A stretch of DNA of 64,000 nucleotides from CAVXDY01 sp963760715 (GCA_963760715.1 CAVXDY010000006.1:118034-182033); one strand, 5' to 3'. Numbered from the stretch's first letter, positions 1 to 8,964 are shown. A program made the numbers and translations. Notes: generated from the sequence alone by a model not told the origin.

Positions 1-191
1 CCGACGCCCGCACGCGCCTCCCGCGCGACGGCGGCTCGTCCACGCTGTTCGACCTGGTCTCCGGGCAGCCGCTGGAGAGCGCCGCCCTGGTGGGCGCCGT
101 CGCGCGGGAGGGCGAGCGGCTGCGCGTGCCCGTCCCGGTCAGCCGCGCGTGCGCCGCCCTCCTCGGCCTCTTGGATCCTGCCCACCGTTAG
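1..191 (+). CDS. panE: 2-dehydropantoate 2-reductase (PanE/ApbA-like), C-terminal end only
   Basis: Partial gene entering from the left edge; the reading frame starts at base 3 and ends with TAG at 189-191, giving about 62 C-terminal residues. The stretch around LFDLVSGQPLESAALVGAVA followed by GERLRVPVPVS matches the C-terminal helical domain of ketopantoate reductases, which ends in a 'G ... vP(v/t)N ... ll' pattern. The enzyme makes pantoate for coenzyme A synthesis. The N-terminal Rossmann domain lies outside the window, so the assignment rests on this tail alone. Confidence 0.6.
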   Translation, partial: DARTRLPRDGGSSTLFDLVSGQPLESAALVGAVAREGERLRVPVPVSRACAALLGLLDPAHR

Positions 192-206
192 GTTCACACT
201 GAAGCC

Positions 207-1337
207 GTGAACGACAGCTTCCCACTCGGCCGGATCTTCGGCATCAAGGTCGGCGTCAACTGGAGCGTGCTGCTCCTGCTGGCGTTCTTCATCTGGACCC
301 TGAGCTCCTCGTGGTTCCCCGACAGCAACCCGGGCCTCAGCGACAACACCTACTTCGTGATGGCGGTCGTCACCGCGCTGGGCTTCTTCGCGTCGATCCT
401 GCTGCACGAGCTGGGTCACGCGGTGCGGGCGACCCGCGACGGGATGACGATCGACGGCATCACCCTCTGGCTGTTCGGGGGCGTGGCGCGGTTCACGGGG
501 ATGTTCCCCACGGCCGGCGCCGAGTTCCGGATCGCCGCCGCCGGGCCCCTGGTGTCGCTCGCCCTGGGCGCCGGCTTCCTCGGCATCACGAGGGTCCCCG
601 GGCTGCCGGAGCCGATCGACGGGGTCTGCGCGTACCTGGGCGCCACCAACATCCTGCTGCTGCTGTTCAACCTCCTGCCGGCCCTTCCCCTGGACGGCGG
701 CCGCATCCTGCGCGCGGCGCTCTGGCAGTGGAGGGACGACGTCTACTCCGCCACCCGCATCGCGGCGGCCGTGAGCCGCGCCCTCGCGATCGGGCTGATC
801 GGGCTCGGAGTCGCGATGTTCGTCTTCGGCGGCGCCCAGTTCAACGGGATCTGGCTCGCCATCATCGGCTGGTTCGTGTTCCAGGCCGGCGGCGCGGAGG
901 CCCGGATGCTGACCCCGCCCCGGGCCGCGCCGGCCGCGCGGGTGGGCGACGTGCTGGTGCGCGACCCGGTCACGGCCCCGGCCGACCTCCCGCTGGACCG
1001 CTTCGTGGAGCAGACCGTGTGGGACCACCGCCACGAGGCCTATCCCGTCGAGGAGGCGGACGGCCGCATCGTGGGCCTCCTGGAGCTGCGGCGCCTGGCG
1101 GAGGTCGCGCGCGACCAATGGCCCGCCACCCGCGTGGCCGACCTGATGACCCCGCTCGAGCGGGTGCCCGAGCTGCGGGAGGACCAGGACGTGATGGACG
1201 CGGTCGCCGTCCTGCGGGCCGCGAACGCGGCGCACGGCCTGGTGCTGGACGGCCCGCGCCTCTTGGGCCTGCTGTCGCTGAGCGACATCGCGCGGGCCCT
1301 GAACGCCGGCCCGGGCCGCCCCTCCGTTCCCGCCTAG
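207..1337 (+). CDS. M50 site-2-type zinc metalloprotease with C-terminal CBS domains
   Basis: 376-residue integral membrane protease starting at GTG. The zinc motif HELGH sits in a membrane segment at residues 67-71 and the second conserved motif NLLPALPLDGGR lies near residue 160. Several further hydrophobic segments run to about residue 230. The last 120 residues form a CBS pair (VGDVLVRDPVTAP..., VADLMTPLERVP...), which in this family binds adenine nucleotides and is thought to gate activity. This is the SpoIVFB/Rv2625c-type architecture. The gene converges on the next one; their stop codons overlap by 4 bases. Substrate unknown. Confidence 0.9.
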   Translation: MNDSFPLGRIFGIKVGVNWSVLLLLAFFIWTLSSSWFPDSNPGLSDNTYFVMAVVTALGFFASILLHELGHAVRATRDGMTIDGITLWLFGGVARFTGMFPTAGAEFRIAAAGPLVSLALGAGFLGITRVPGLPEPIDGVCAYLGATNILLLLFNLLPALPLDGGRILRAALWQWRDDVYSATRIAAAVSRALAIGLIGLGVAMFVFGGAQFNGIWLAIIGWFVFQAGGAEARMLTPPRAAPAARVGDVLVRDPVTAPADLPLDRFVEQTVWDHRHEAYPVEEADGRIVGLLELRRLAEVARDQWPATRVADLMTPLERVPELREDQDVMDAVAVLRAANAAHGLVLDGPRLLGLLSLSDIARALNAGPGRPSVPA

Positions 1338-2293
1338 GGCGCCGGGGGCTCCGCGGAGGCGGCGCTCGTCCCCCCCGCCCGTGCCTCCGCGATCGCGCGC
1401 CGGAGGTGCAGGTGGCGCACCATGACGGCCAGGCAGACCGCGCCCAGGGCGACGTTGGCGACCAGCAGCGACAGCTCCATCCCGGCGCTGAAGGCCAGGA
1501 CGCTGGTGCGTCCCGCCTCGCCGGCCAGCATCACCACGAGGAGGGCCTGCTTCGGGCCGAGCCCCCCGGGCGTCGCGGGCAGCAGGCTGCCGAGGCTCCC
1601 CGCCACCTGCACGATGAGCGCGTTCCGCAGGCTCCCGGGAACCCCGAAGGCCTCGAGGAAGGCGTACGCCGCGCCCACCCGGCAGCACCACCCCAGGGCC
1701 TGGTAGCTGACGACGGACCGCAGGTAGCGGCCCGGCGTGCGAACGATCGCGAGGCCCTGGCCGAACTGGCGCCAGAAGTGCCGGACCCGCCGGCCGAGGA
1801 GCACCCCCACGAGGACCAGCGCGGCGACGATCAGCAGCGCGTACCACGGGTGGCGCACGGCGGCCGACAGCTCGAACGCGGGCAGGTCGGGGAAGCGCAC
1901 GCCGGGAAGGACGCCCGCCAGCAGCACCCAGACCAGAAGGCCGCCGGCCACCGCGAAGTCGAACAGGGTCTCCGCCACCAGGGTGCCGGTGAGGGTGGCG
2001 TAGCGCGCCCGCGGGTTCGACCGGACGATCAGGAACATCTTCACGATGTCGCCGGCGCGCGCCGGGACGATGGCGTTGACCCCGACGCCCGCGCAGTAGG
2101 CCCCGAGGGCCGTGCGGTACCGGATCCGCTCGCCGGGCATCGCGGCCCGGAGGATCTGCTGCCAGGCGCGCGAGCGCAGGGCCAGGTTCAGGAAGCCGAG
2201 CCCGATCGCCAGCGCCAGGAGACCCCAGTGCACGGCGGCGAGGCGCTCACCGAACGCCTGGAGCGCGTCGATGAACCCTCGGAGTGAGTTCAC
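1334..2293 (-). CDS. Lysylphosphatidylglycerol-synthase transmembrane-region / flippase-like (UPF0104) membrane protein
   Basis: 319 residues with about eight hydrophobic segments and the family features R-x-W near residue 43, 'GVGVNAIVPARAGDIVKMFL' (the conserved N-P-x-R-x-G-D/E loop) and 'LLPATPGGLGPKQALLV' near the C-terminus (P-G-G-x-G-x-x-E-like). This membrane domain occurs alone in AglD-like or glycolipid/lysyl-PG flippase proteins; the soluble aminoacyl-transferase part of MprF is absent. Start ATG at 2293. It converges with the M50 protease and is divergent from the cupin gene. Substrate cannot be told from sequence. Confidence 0.8.
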   Translation of the reverse strand: MNSLRGFIDALQAFGERLAAVHWGLLALAIGLGFLNLALRSRAWQQILRAAMPGERIRYRTALGAYCAGVGVNAIVPARAGDIVKMFLIVRSNPRARYATLTGTLVAETLFDFAVAGGLLVWVLLAGVLPGVRFPDLPAFELSAAVRHPWYALLIVAALVLVGVLLGRRVRHFWRQFGQGLAIVRTPGRYLRSVVSYQALGWCCRVGAAYAFLEAFGVPGSLRNALIVQVAGSLGSLLPATPGGLGPKQALLVVMLAGEAGRTSVLAFSAGMELSLLVANVALGAVCLAVMVRHLHLRRAIAEARAGGTSAASAEPPAP

Positions 2294-2352
2294 GGCCGGT
2301 GGTGGTGGCCGTCGCCGGCGCGGTGGGGCAGCGCGCGGGGGTTCATCGCCGG

Positions 2353-2358
2353 TATTCT
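2353..2358 (+). promoter_or_regulatory. -10 element (TATTCT) of a leaderless cupin promoter
   Basis: TATTCT is followed by exactly six bases and then GTG at 2365. With transcription starting about 7 bases after the -10 box, the mRNA would begin at the start codon. The same TANNNT-N6-GTG spacing occurs at 10900, 33465 and (minus strand) 32874-32879, which supports the choice of start codon in all four genes. Confidence 0.55.
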
Positions 2359-2364
2359 CGCACC

Positions 2365-2799
2365 GTGGAGTCCGGCTTCAGCGTGGCGCGACTCGATCCC
2401 GCCACCACCGAGCGGTTCGTCTCCCTGCGCCGGGCGCTGGGCGTCTCGAGCTTCGGCATGAACCAGATGCGCCTCGCCCCCGGGGAGCGCAGCCGCATCC
2501 ACCGCCACGCGAACCAGGAGGAGGTCTACCTGGTGCTGAAGGGCCGGCTCACGGTGGCGGTCGAGCGCGAGGAGCACGACCTCGTGGAGGGCGACCTGCT
2601 GCGCGTGGGGCCCGAGCTGCGGCGGCAGCTGGTGAACCGGGGCCCCGAGGTGTGCCTGGTGCTGGCGCTGGGCGGCGCCGGCGAGCACAACGGCCGCGAC
2701 GGGCTCGCGTACACCGATTGGGACGAGACCGAGGGGCGTCCCCCACAGGAGATCCCGCTCCCGGACGACCTCCCGGCCGGGGAGCTGCGCACCTCCTGA
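2365..2799 (+). CDS. Cupin-domain protein
   Basis: 144 residues from the GTG at 2365; an in-frame ATG 81 bases upstream would put transcribed promoter sequence inside the gene. The cupin metal motif is clear: G-x5-H-x-H-x(3,4)-E appears as GERSRIHRHANQEEVYLVLKG, followed by the second motif with the VEGDLLRVGP turn. Single-domain cupins of this type are small beta-barrel metal-binding proteins. Nothing in the neighbourhood (a flippase-like protein divergently, a small acidic protein convergently) reveals its substrate. Confidence 0.8.
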   Translation: MESGFSVARLDPATTERFVSLRRALGVSSFGMNQMRLAPGERSRIHRHANQEEVYLVLKGRLTVAVEREEHDLVEGDLLRVGPELRRQLVNRGPEVCLVLALGGAGEHNGRDGLAYTDWDETEGRPPQEIPLPDDLPAGELRTS

Positions 2800-2844
2800 G
2801 CGGCCCGGGTCGCCGGCCCGGAGGTGCGCCGGAGCGGTTCGGGC

Positions 2845-3048
2845 CTAGGTCGCCTTCGGGGGGTCCTCGCCCGGAGCGCCGGGGTCCTTGATCGCCTCCA
2901 CCGCGGCCTTCGCCTTGTCGGTGGCGCTCCCCTCGCCCTCGACGATGTCCTTCAGCTCGCCCGCGTCCTCCTTCAGGGCGTCGACGCCGCCGCGCTCGTC
3001 GATGATCTTCTTGGCCTCGTCGGTGATCTTCCCGATGTCGATGTCCAC
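2845..3048 (-). CDS. Small acidic helical protein, antitoxin-like, function unknown
   Basis: 67 residues beginning MDIDIGKITDEAKKIIDERG, with a good AGGAGG ribosome site just upstream of the ATG. Composition is Lys/Glu/Asp/Ala rich and predicted entirely helical, with a disordered Pro-rich tail. It resembles the short soluble 'antitoxin-like' proteins common in Actinobacteria (MT0933 type) in size and character only; no toxin partner is adjacent. Probably a separate unit from the TPR protein gene that lies upstream on the same strand (40-base gap). Confidence 0.6.
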   Translation of the reverse strand: MDIDIGKITDEAKKIIDERGGVDALKEDAGELKDIVEGEGSATDKAKAAVEAIKDPGAPGEDPPKAT

Positions 3049-3087
3049 CGGCGCTCCTCCTGGGTTCGATGGGGTACCCGGCGCAGG

Positions 3088-4080
3088 CTACCGCTCCCGG
3101 AGGCGGGAGATGCGGGCCTCGACGTCGGCCGCCGGGAGGCGCTCACCCCGGGCCAGCGAGTCCTTGCGGAGCTGCTGGAGCCCGGCCAGGGCGCCGGGAA
3201 CGTCGAGGCCCAGGCGGGCCGAGCGCTCCCAGGCGTCCCCCGCGCGCAGGGCCTCGCCCTGGTCCGCGAGGGCCATCGCGAGGGCGCGCCAGCCGTAGGC
3301 GTCCTCGTCGTCCTCCTCGATCACGCGCAGCGCCGCCTGGGCCGCCCCCTCCAGGTCGCCTCGGGCGCGCAGGGTGGCGCTGAGGGCGATCCACCCCGGG
3401 GCGTTCTCGCGCGCGGTCGGCAGCAGGCGCAGGCTCTCGCGCACCGCGCTCTCGCTGCCCGACAGGTCGCCCACGTCGCGGCGCGCTCCGGCCAGCACCG
3501 TCAGGGCGCCCGGCGACGGATCGAGCTGATGGGCGCGCTCGGCGTGGGCGAGGGCCCGCGTGTAGCGGCCCGTCGCCCGCGCCTGGCGCGCGGTGCGCAG
3601 CGCCTGCTCGGCGGAGTCGATCCCACCCGCGGCCGACCGCTCGGCCTGGAGCTCCGTGCGGACGTCGGCCGACGCCAGCAGGGTCGCCGCGCCCGGCGCC
3701 ATGCGGGCGTCGTCGGCTCCGTAGTGCTGGATCCGCTCGCGCGCCGCCTTGAGCCGGGCCTCACGCTCGGCAACGTTGCGGGCCGCGGTGCGCTCGGCGC
3801 CGGTCCCCACGGCGGAGCCGCCCTTCAGCAGGGAGTCGTACTCGCGGCGCACGTCCGGCCGGAGGAGCGCCTTCTCGCCCTGGTCGCAGAAGGCCCGCTC
3901 CATCGAGCGCTTCTTCTGCGGCATGGGCGTGGTGCTCAGCTCGCGTCGCTTGCGCTCGGCCGCCTCGCGGATGGCCTCGTCGCCGGCGTCGTGCGGGATC
4001 CCGAACCACTCGTACAGGTCTCGGGTGGCCAGCTCGCGCATGAACCGCTCGCGCCGCTGACTACGATCGTCGGCCGCCAT
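3088..4080 (-). CDS. Degenerate J-domain protein with TPR repeats
   Basis: 330 residues. Residues ~20-85 follow a DnaJ J-domain pattern (LYEWFGIPHDAGDEAIREAAERKRR ... LLRPDVRREYDSLL) but the HPD tripeptide that contacts DnaK is replaced by a TTPMPQ stretch, so DnaK stimulation is unlikely. From about residue 170 to the end there are tetratricopeptide-like helical pairs (ALAHAERAHQLDPSPGALTVL and three more). Probably a scaffold for protein interaction in the cytoplasm; no signal peptide. Start ATG 4080. Confidence 0.6.
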   Translation of the reverse strand: MAADDRSQRRERFMRELATRDLYEWFGIPHDAGDEAIREAAERKRRELSTTPMPQKKRSMERAFCDQGEKALLRPDVRREYDSLLKGGSAVGTGAERTAARNVAEREARLKAARERIQHYGADDARMAPGAATLLASADVRTELQAERSAAGGIDSAEQALRTARQARATGRYTRALAHAERAHQLDPSPGALTVLAGARRDVGDLSGSESAVRESLRLLPTARENAPGWIALSATLRARGDLEGAAQAALRVIEEDDEDAYGWRALAMALADQGEALRAGDAWERSARLGLDVPGALAGLQQLRKDSLARGERLPAADVEARISRLRER

Positions 4081-4161
4081 CCCCGGGGACCCTACCCGCC
4101 GATGGCGGCCAGGGGTCCACCGCCCGCCGGCCCCGCCGGCCGGCCGGGGCCACGGACAGGG

Positions 4162-4647
4162 TCAGCCGGCCTCGGCGTCGGCGATCGCCTGACGCATCAT
4201 TCCCGTGTCAACCAGCCCGACCCAGCGGCTGTTGACCCGGCCCCTCGGGCCCACGACGGCGACGGTCGGGGTCTCGACCACGCTCAGCGAGTCCACCAGG
4301 TCGCCCGCGCCCTCGCCCGAGTTGTTGAACACGAACTTGCGGACGTCGCGGGAGTCCTTGATCTGCCCGAGCGACGCGCGCACGGCGCTGTCCTCGGCCG
4401 GGCCGTCGGCCAGGAACGCGATCAGGACGGTGTCGCCCGACTTGAGCGCCCGCGCCACGGCCTCCGGTGTGCCCTTGCCGGGGACGAGCTTCTGGCCCAC
4501 GGCCACCGGGGCGACCACCTCGACGGCCTTCGCCGTGGTGGCGGGCGCCTGGGCGACCGGGGCCGGGGAGCCGTCGCCGCCGGATCCACAGGCGGTCGTC
4601 CCCGCGATCGCCGCCGCGAGGGCGACGGCCGCGAGAACGCGACGCAT
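4162..4647 (-). CDS. Secreted or lipid-anchored thioredoxin-fold protein without the CxxC
   Basis: 161 residues from ATG 4647. N-terminal signal (MRRVLAAVALAAAIAGTTAC) ends in a Cys that could be lipidated, although the lipobox is weak (Thr at -3). The rest looks like a thioredoxin/peroxiredoxin-like fold: 'GDTVLIAFLADGPAEDSAVR' then 'VVETPTVAVVGPRGRVNSRWVGLVDTGMMRQAI', which keeps the cis-Pro loop (ETPT) but has no active-site CxxC. It lies divergently from the pilB promoter. A role near the T4P system is possible but not shown. Confidence 0.6.
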   Translation of the reverse strand: MRRVLAAVALAAAIAGTTACGSGGDGSPAPVAQAPATTAKAVEVVAPVAVGQKLVPGKGTPEAVARALKSGDTVLIAFLADGPAEDSAVRASLGQIKDSRDVRKFVFNNSGEGAGDLVDSLSVVETPTVAVVGPRGRVNSRWVGLVDTGMMRQAIADAEAG

Positions 4648-4741
4648 GGGGGGCTTTCTCACGCGTACTCCTCGATCTCGAAGCGTCGGGTCACCTCCCG
4701 TTTCTCGGCAGCGGGGGGCCCGATGTGAGGACCGGGGCCGC

Positions 4742-4768
4742 TCAAGTAACCGCCTCCACGGCCGATGG
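4742..4768 (+). promoter_or_regulatory. Sigma-28 (FliA/WhiG)-type promoter of pilB-pilT-pilC
   Basis: TCAAGT at 4742-4747, 13-base spacer, GCCGATGG at 4761-4768. This matches the FliA/WhiG consensus (TCAAG/TAAAG, then GCCGATAA). Expected transcription start is about 4775, leaving a 27-base leader that contains the AAGGA ribosome site before ATG 4802. Confidence 0.75.
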
Positions 4769-4801
4769 GTGCGGTGACTTTCCACGAGAAGGATCCTCCA
4801 C

Positions 4802-6538
4802 ATGTCCTCGACCCCACCCATCACCCCAGCCCCGACTGCGCGCCAGGAGCGCGTGTCCGTGTCCCGCTCCGCGCCCCTGGGCGAGGTGCTGGTGAGCATG
4901 GGCCTGCTCACGGCCGAGGAGCTCCAGGACGTGCTGGCCCGCCAGAAGGCCGACGGGCGCCGCCTGGGCGATCTCCTGGTGAGCGACGGGCGCCTGTCCC
5001 GCGACCAGGTCTCGCGAGCGATCGCCCAGCGCATGGGGGTGGACTTCCAGAGCCTCGCGGACGGCGTCAACCCGAGCGTGGCCCACCTGATCGACGACCG
5101 CTCGGCGCGCCGCTACTCCGCAGTCCCCGTGGGCCTCGACCCCGACGGCACGCTCGTGGTGGCGATGGCCGATCCCCTCAATGTCCTGGCGATCGACGAC
5201 CTGCGCATGGTCACCCGGCGCGACATCCGCCCCGTGCTCGCCCTGCCCGAGGACATCGCCTCGGTGCTCCGCGAGACGCGCGAGGTGGACGAGGTCGTGG
5301 AGGACCTGGCGGAGGAGGCGCGCGCCGACGACGGCGTCCGCGCCCTGGACCTCGACAACGCGGTCAACCAGGCGCCGGTGGTGCGCTTCGTGAACTCGGT
5401 CATCACCCGCGCGGTGGAGGAGGGCGCCTCCGACATCCATTTCGAGCCCCAGGCCCGCCAGATGATCGTGCGCTACCGGGTCGACGGCGTCCTTCGCCAG
5501 GCGACCGCCGTGCCGAGCCGCATCTCGGGAGGCGTGGTCAGCCGGATCAAGATCATGGCCGACCTCGACATCGCCGAGCGCCGGATGCCCCAGGACGGCC
5601 GCATCGGCCTCACCATCGCCGGGCGCTCGACCGACCTGCGCGTCGCCTGCCTGCCCACCGTGCACGGTGAGAAGGTTGTCATCCGGGTGCTGGACAAGAG
5701 CAACGTGCCCCTGCAGCTGGGCGAGCTGGGCTTCACGCCCGAGGTGCTGGAGCGCTTCGAGCGCTGCTACCGGCGCCCCTACGGCGCGGTGCTGGTGACC
5801 GGCCCCACCGGCTCGGGAAAGTCGACCACCCTCTACGGCACCCTCAACCAGATCAACACCCCCGCCCGCAACATCATCACGGTCGAGGACCCGGTCGAGT
5901 ACCGGATGGTCGGGGTCAACCAGATGCAGGTGAACCCCAAGGCCGGCCTGAGCTTCGCCGCGGGCCTGCGCTCGATCCTGCGCTGCGACCCCGACGTGAT
6001 CATGATCGGGGAGATCCGCGACCGCGAGACGGCCCAGATCGCCGTCGAGTCGGCGCTCACGGGCCACCTCGTGCTGGCCACGCTCCACACCAACGACGCC
6101 GCCGGCGCGCTCACCCGGCTGACGGAGATGGGCGTGGAGCCCTTCCTCTCGTCCAGCGCCGTCGTGGGTGTACTCGCTCAGCGGCTCGCGCGGCGCCTGT
6201 GCAGCGACTGTCGCCAGGAGGGCGCGATCTCGCTCGAGGACCTGCGCCACGCGGTGCCCGGGGCGAACCTGCCCCCCGGCCTGCGCGACCCGGTCCCGAT
6301 CTACACGCCCGTGGGCTGCAACCGGTGCCGCGGAACGGGCTACCGGGGGCGCCTCGGCGTCTACGAGATGCTCGTGATGAGCGAGCGCCTGAAGCGCCTG
6401 GCCGTGGCCGGCGCGTCGGCGGACGAGATCGCCAAGCAGGCGCGCGCCGAGGGCATGAGGACGCTGGCCGAGGACGGCCTGGGCAAGGCGCTCGCGGGCC
6501 ACACATCGCTCGAGGAACTGGCGCGCACCGTCGCTTAG
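4802..6538 (+). CDS. pilB: Type IV pilus assembly ATPase PilB
   Basis: 578 residues. The N-terminal ~150 residues form the GspE/MshE N-domain (LGEVLVSMGLLTAEELQDVL). The secretion ATPase core follows: Walker A GPTGSGKST near residue 334, Asp box (NIITVEDPVEYR), Walker B (DPDVIMIGEIRDRETAQIA) and His box (GHLVLATLHTNDA). A four-Cys zinc knuckle (CxxC near 467 and CNRC near 506) distinguishes PilB/GspE from PilT. It is the motor for pilus extension at the inner face of the membrane. First gene of pilB-pilT-pilC, transcribed from the sigma-28-type promoter 60 bases upstream. Confidence 0.95.
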   Translation: MSSTPPITPAPTARQERVSVSRSAPLGEVLVSMGLLTAEELQDVLARQKADGRRLGDLLVSDGRLSRDQVSRAIAQRMGVDFQSLADGVNPSVAHLIDDRSARRYSAVPVGLDPDGTLVVAMADPLNVLAIDDLRMVTRRDIRPVLALPEDIASVLRETREVDEVVEDLAEEARADDGVRALDLDNAVNQAPVVRFVNSVITRAVEEGASDIHFEPQARQMIVRYRVDGVLRQATAVPSRISGGVVSRIKIMADLDIAERRMPQDGRIGLTIAGRSTDLRVACLPTVHGEKVVIRVLDKSNVPLQLGELGFTPEVLERFERCYRRPYGAVLVTGPTGSGKSTTLYGTLNQINTPARNIITVEDPVEYRMVGVNQMQVNPKAGLSFAAGLRSILRCDPDVIMIGEIRDRETAQIAVESALTGHLVLATLHTNDAAGALTRLTEMGVEPFLSSSAVVGVLAQRLARRLCSDCRQEGAISLEDLRHAVPGANLPPGLRDPVPIYTPVGCNRCRGTGYRGRLGVYEMLVMSERLKRLAVAGASADEIAKQARAEGMRTLAEDGLGKALAGHTSLEELARTVA

Positions 6539-6607
6539 GACGGGGCGCGACCTGCCGATACCACTCCCGACGGCGCACGCGGCGTCGCATCCCAGCAAAG
6601 GACCGCC

Positions 6608-7675
6608 ATGGTCGATCTGGCCGATCTCATCAACATCGTGCTGCGCAGCGGCGCCAGCGACCTCCACATCACCGCGGGCACCCCTCCCCTGATGCGCCTG
6701 AACGGGCGCCTCCAGGCGATAAAGGGCCCCGTCCTGACCTCCACGGACACCCGCGAGCTGATCTACGGAATCCTGACCGAGGATCAGCGCAAGCGGCTCG
6801 AGACCGATCTCGAGATCGACTTCAGCTACGCCGTGCCCGGCGCCGCCCGATTCCGCGTGAACGCCTACTTCCAGCGCGGGACCATGGCGGCCGCGCTGCG
6901 CGTCGTGCCCACCGTCATCAAGCCGCTCGAGGAGCTCGGGCTCCCCTCCTCCCTGCACGTCTGGGCGACCAAGCACCGTGGCCTCGTGCTCGTCACCGGT
7001 CCGACCGGCTCCGGCAAGAGCACCACGCTCGCCTCGATCATCGACGAGATCAACGAGTCGCGCAGCTGCCACATCATGACCGTCGAGGATCCCATCGAGT
7101 TCCTGCACTCGAGCAAGCGCTCGATGGTGAACCAGCGGGAGGTGGGCGCCGACACGCGGAGCTTCCCCGCGGCACTGCGGAGCGCGCTGCGCCAGGACCC
7201 CGACGTGATCATGGTCGGCGAGATGCGCGACCTGGAGACGATCCAGATCGCCCTCACCGCGGCCGAGACCGGCCACCTCGTGTTCGCCACCCTGCACACC
7301 TCGGACGCCCCCCAGACGATCGACCGCGTCGTCAACGTCTTCCCCTACCAGCAGCAGCAGGTGCGGGTGATGCTGGCCAACGCCCTCGAGGGCATCTGCT
7401 GTCAGCAGCTCGTGCCCACGGTCGCGGGCGGCCGGGTGGTCGTGTGCGAGGTCCTCATGCCCACGCCCGGCGTCCGCAACCTGATCCGCGAGGGCAAGAC
7501 CCACCAGATCTACTCGGCCATCCAGACCGGGGCCCAGTACGGCATGCAGTCGCTCGACGCCTCGCTCGCCGCCCTGGTGCGCACCGGCATGATCAGCCAG
7601 AAGGACGCCGCCGAGCGCGCGACCAACGAGGAAGAGCTCGCCCGCCTCCTCGGTCGGGTCCGGGTGGCGTCATGA
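6608..7675 (+). CDS. pilT: Type IV pilus retraction ATPase PilT
   Basis: 355 residues, the usual PilT length. It starts with the PilT-specific N-domain (SGASDLHITAGTPPLMRLNG), has Walker A GPTGSGKST near residue 131, Walker B DPDVIMVGEMRDLETIQ, and the PilT C-terminal signature GVRNLIREGKTHQI (AIRNLIRE in classical PilT), needed for retraction. It has no zinc knuckle. AAAGGA precedes the ATG. It overlaps pilC by ATGA, so the two are translationally coupled. A second PilT lies at 16126-17268. Confidence 0.95.
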   Translation: MVDLADLINIVLRSGASDLHITAGTPPLMRLNGRLQAIKGPVLTSTDTRELIYGILTEDQRKRLETDLEIDFSYAVPGAARFRVNAYFQRGTMAAALRVVPTVIKPLEELGLPSSLHVWATKHRGLVLVTGPTGSGKSTTLASIIDEINESRSCHIMTVEDPIEFLHSSKRSMVNQREVGADTRSFPAALRSALRQDPDVIMVGEMRDLETIQIALTAAETGHLVFATLHTSDAPQTIDRVVNVFPYQQQQVRVMLANALEGICCQQLVPTVAGGRVVVCEVLMPTPGVRNLIREGKTHQIYSAIQTGAQYGMQSLDASLAALVRTGMISQKDAAERATNEEELARLLGRVRVAS

Positions 7676-8892
7676 GCACCCTCACCTACACGTACAAGGC
7701 CCGCGACCGGGGCGGCCGGACGACCTCCGGCGAGCTGTCGGCCGAGTCGAAGGCGGCCGTCGCGGCGCAGCTGCGCCTCCGCGGCCTCATGGTCATCGAC
7801 CTCGAGGAGAAGAGCGACGCCCCGAGCGTGGAGGAGCTGTTCGAGCGCCTCACCCCGGTCCGGGGCCGCGAGCTCGCCGTCATGTCGCGGCAGCTCGCGA
7901 CCATGGTCTCGAGCGGCCTCAACATCCTCCGCGCCCTGCACGTGCTGGAGGAGCAGACCAGCTCCAAGCCCCTGAAGCGCGCGATCATCGCGGTGAGGAT
8001 GGACGTCGAGGCCGGCCTGGCGCTGTCGCAGGCGATGGCCAGGCACCCCCGCGTGTTCAACGAGATGTTCGTGTCGATGGTGAGCGCCGGCGAGAGCAGC
8101 GGCAACCTCGACGTGGTGCTGGAGCGCGTGGCCAACCAGCTGGAGAAGGACGACAACCTCCGGCGGACGGTCAAGAGCGCGATGATGTACCCCTCGCTGA
8201 TCGGCGGTTTCGCCGTCCTGATGCTCATCGCGATGGTGATGTTCGTCATCCCGGTCTTCGCCAACATGTACTCGGACCTCGGCGGCAAGCTGCCGGCCCT
8301 GACGCAGGCGATGATCACCGCGTCGGACCTGATGCGCAGCTACTGGTACGTCGTGTTCCTCGCCCCGTTCGTGATCGTCTTCGCCTTCCGCAAGTGGCGG
8401 CGCTCGGACTCGGGCGGATTGATCTGGGACACGATCAAGCTGCGCTTCCCCATGAAGATCGGGGACATGGTGCGCAAGATCGCCGTCGCCCGCTTCGCCC
8501 GCACCCTGGGCACCCTGACGGCCTCGGGCGTCCCGATCCTCCAGGCGCTCGACATCACCGCGCGGGCCTCGGGCAACCGGGTCATCTCCGACCCCATGGG
8601 CGACGTCGCCGAGCGGGTGCGCCAGGGCGAGCAGCTCGCCGGCCCCCTCGCGTCGGTCGGCGTCTTCCCCTCCATGGTCACCCAGATGCTCGCCGTGGGC
8701 GAGGAGACCGGCAACCTCGACGGGATGCTCCAGAAGGTGGCCGACTTCTACGACGACGAGGTCGCCGCGACCGTGAAGTCGCTCACCTCGATCCTCGAGC
8801 CGATCATGATGCTCGCCGTCGGCGCGATCGTCGGGCTGGTCGTCATCGCGATGTACCTCCCGCTCTTCAAGATCTACGACCTGGTGAAGTAG
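7672..8892 (+). CDS. pilC: Type IV pilus inner-membrane platform protein PilC
   Basis: 406 residues from the ATG that overlaps the pilT stop. Two T2SSF domains are visible: residues ~65-190 (ELAVMSRQLATMVSSGLNILRAL ... FVSMVSAGESSGNLDVVLERVA) and ~270-390 (FARTLGTLTASGVPILQALDI ... MLAVGEETGNLDGMLQKVADFY). Three transmembrane segments lie in the standard positions (FAVLMLIAMVMFVIPVF, WYVVFLAPFVIVFAF, LAVGAIVGLVVIAMYLPLF). PilC couples the PilB/PilT motors to the growing pilus. It ends the operon; the next gene is unrelated. Confidence 0.95.
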   Translation: MSTLTYTYKARDRGGRTTSGELSAESKAAVAAQLRLRGLMVIDLEEKSDAPSVEELFERLTPVRGRELAVMSRQLATMVSSGLNILRALHVLEEQTSSKPLKRAIIAVRMDVEAGLALSQAMARHPRVFNEMFVSMVSAGESSGNLDVVLERVANQLEKDDNLRRTVKSAMMYPSLIGGFAVLMLIAMVMFVIPVFANMYSDLGGKLPALTQAMITASDLMRSYWYVVFLAPFVIVFAFRKWRRSDSGGLIWDTIKLRFPMKIGDMVRKIAVARFARTLGTLTASGVPILQALDITARASGNRVISDPMGDVAERVRQGEQLAGPLASVGVFPSMVTQMLAVGEETGNLDGMLQKVADFYDDEVAATVKSLTSILEPIMMLAVGAIVGLVVIAMYLPLFKIYDLVK

Positions 8893-8964
8893 GGAGATCC
8901 GGCTGGCGATGAGTCTCGCCGCCCCGCGTGGTCGTATGTTCCGAGGCCACGACGAGGAGGCGCG

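Noticed and set aside
4742..7504. Very long minus-strand open frames opposite pilB/pilT (and similar ones at 14195-17035, 17081-19471, 26000-27661, 37848-39086)
   Set aside because: They mirror the codon bias of the real genes in high-GC DNA; products are His/Gly/Ala/Arg-rich without domains.
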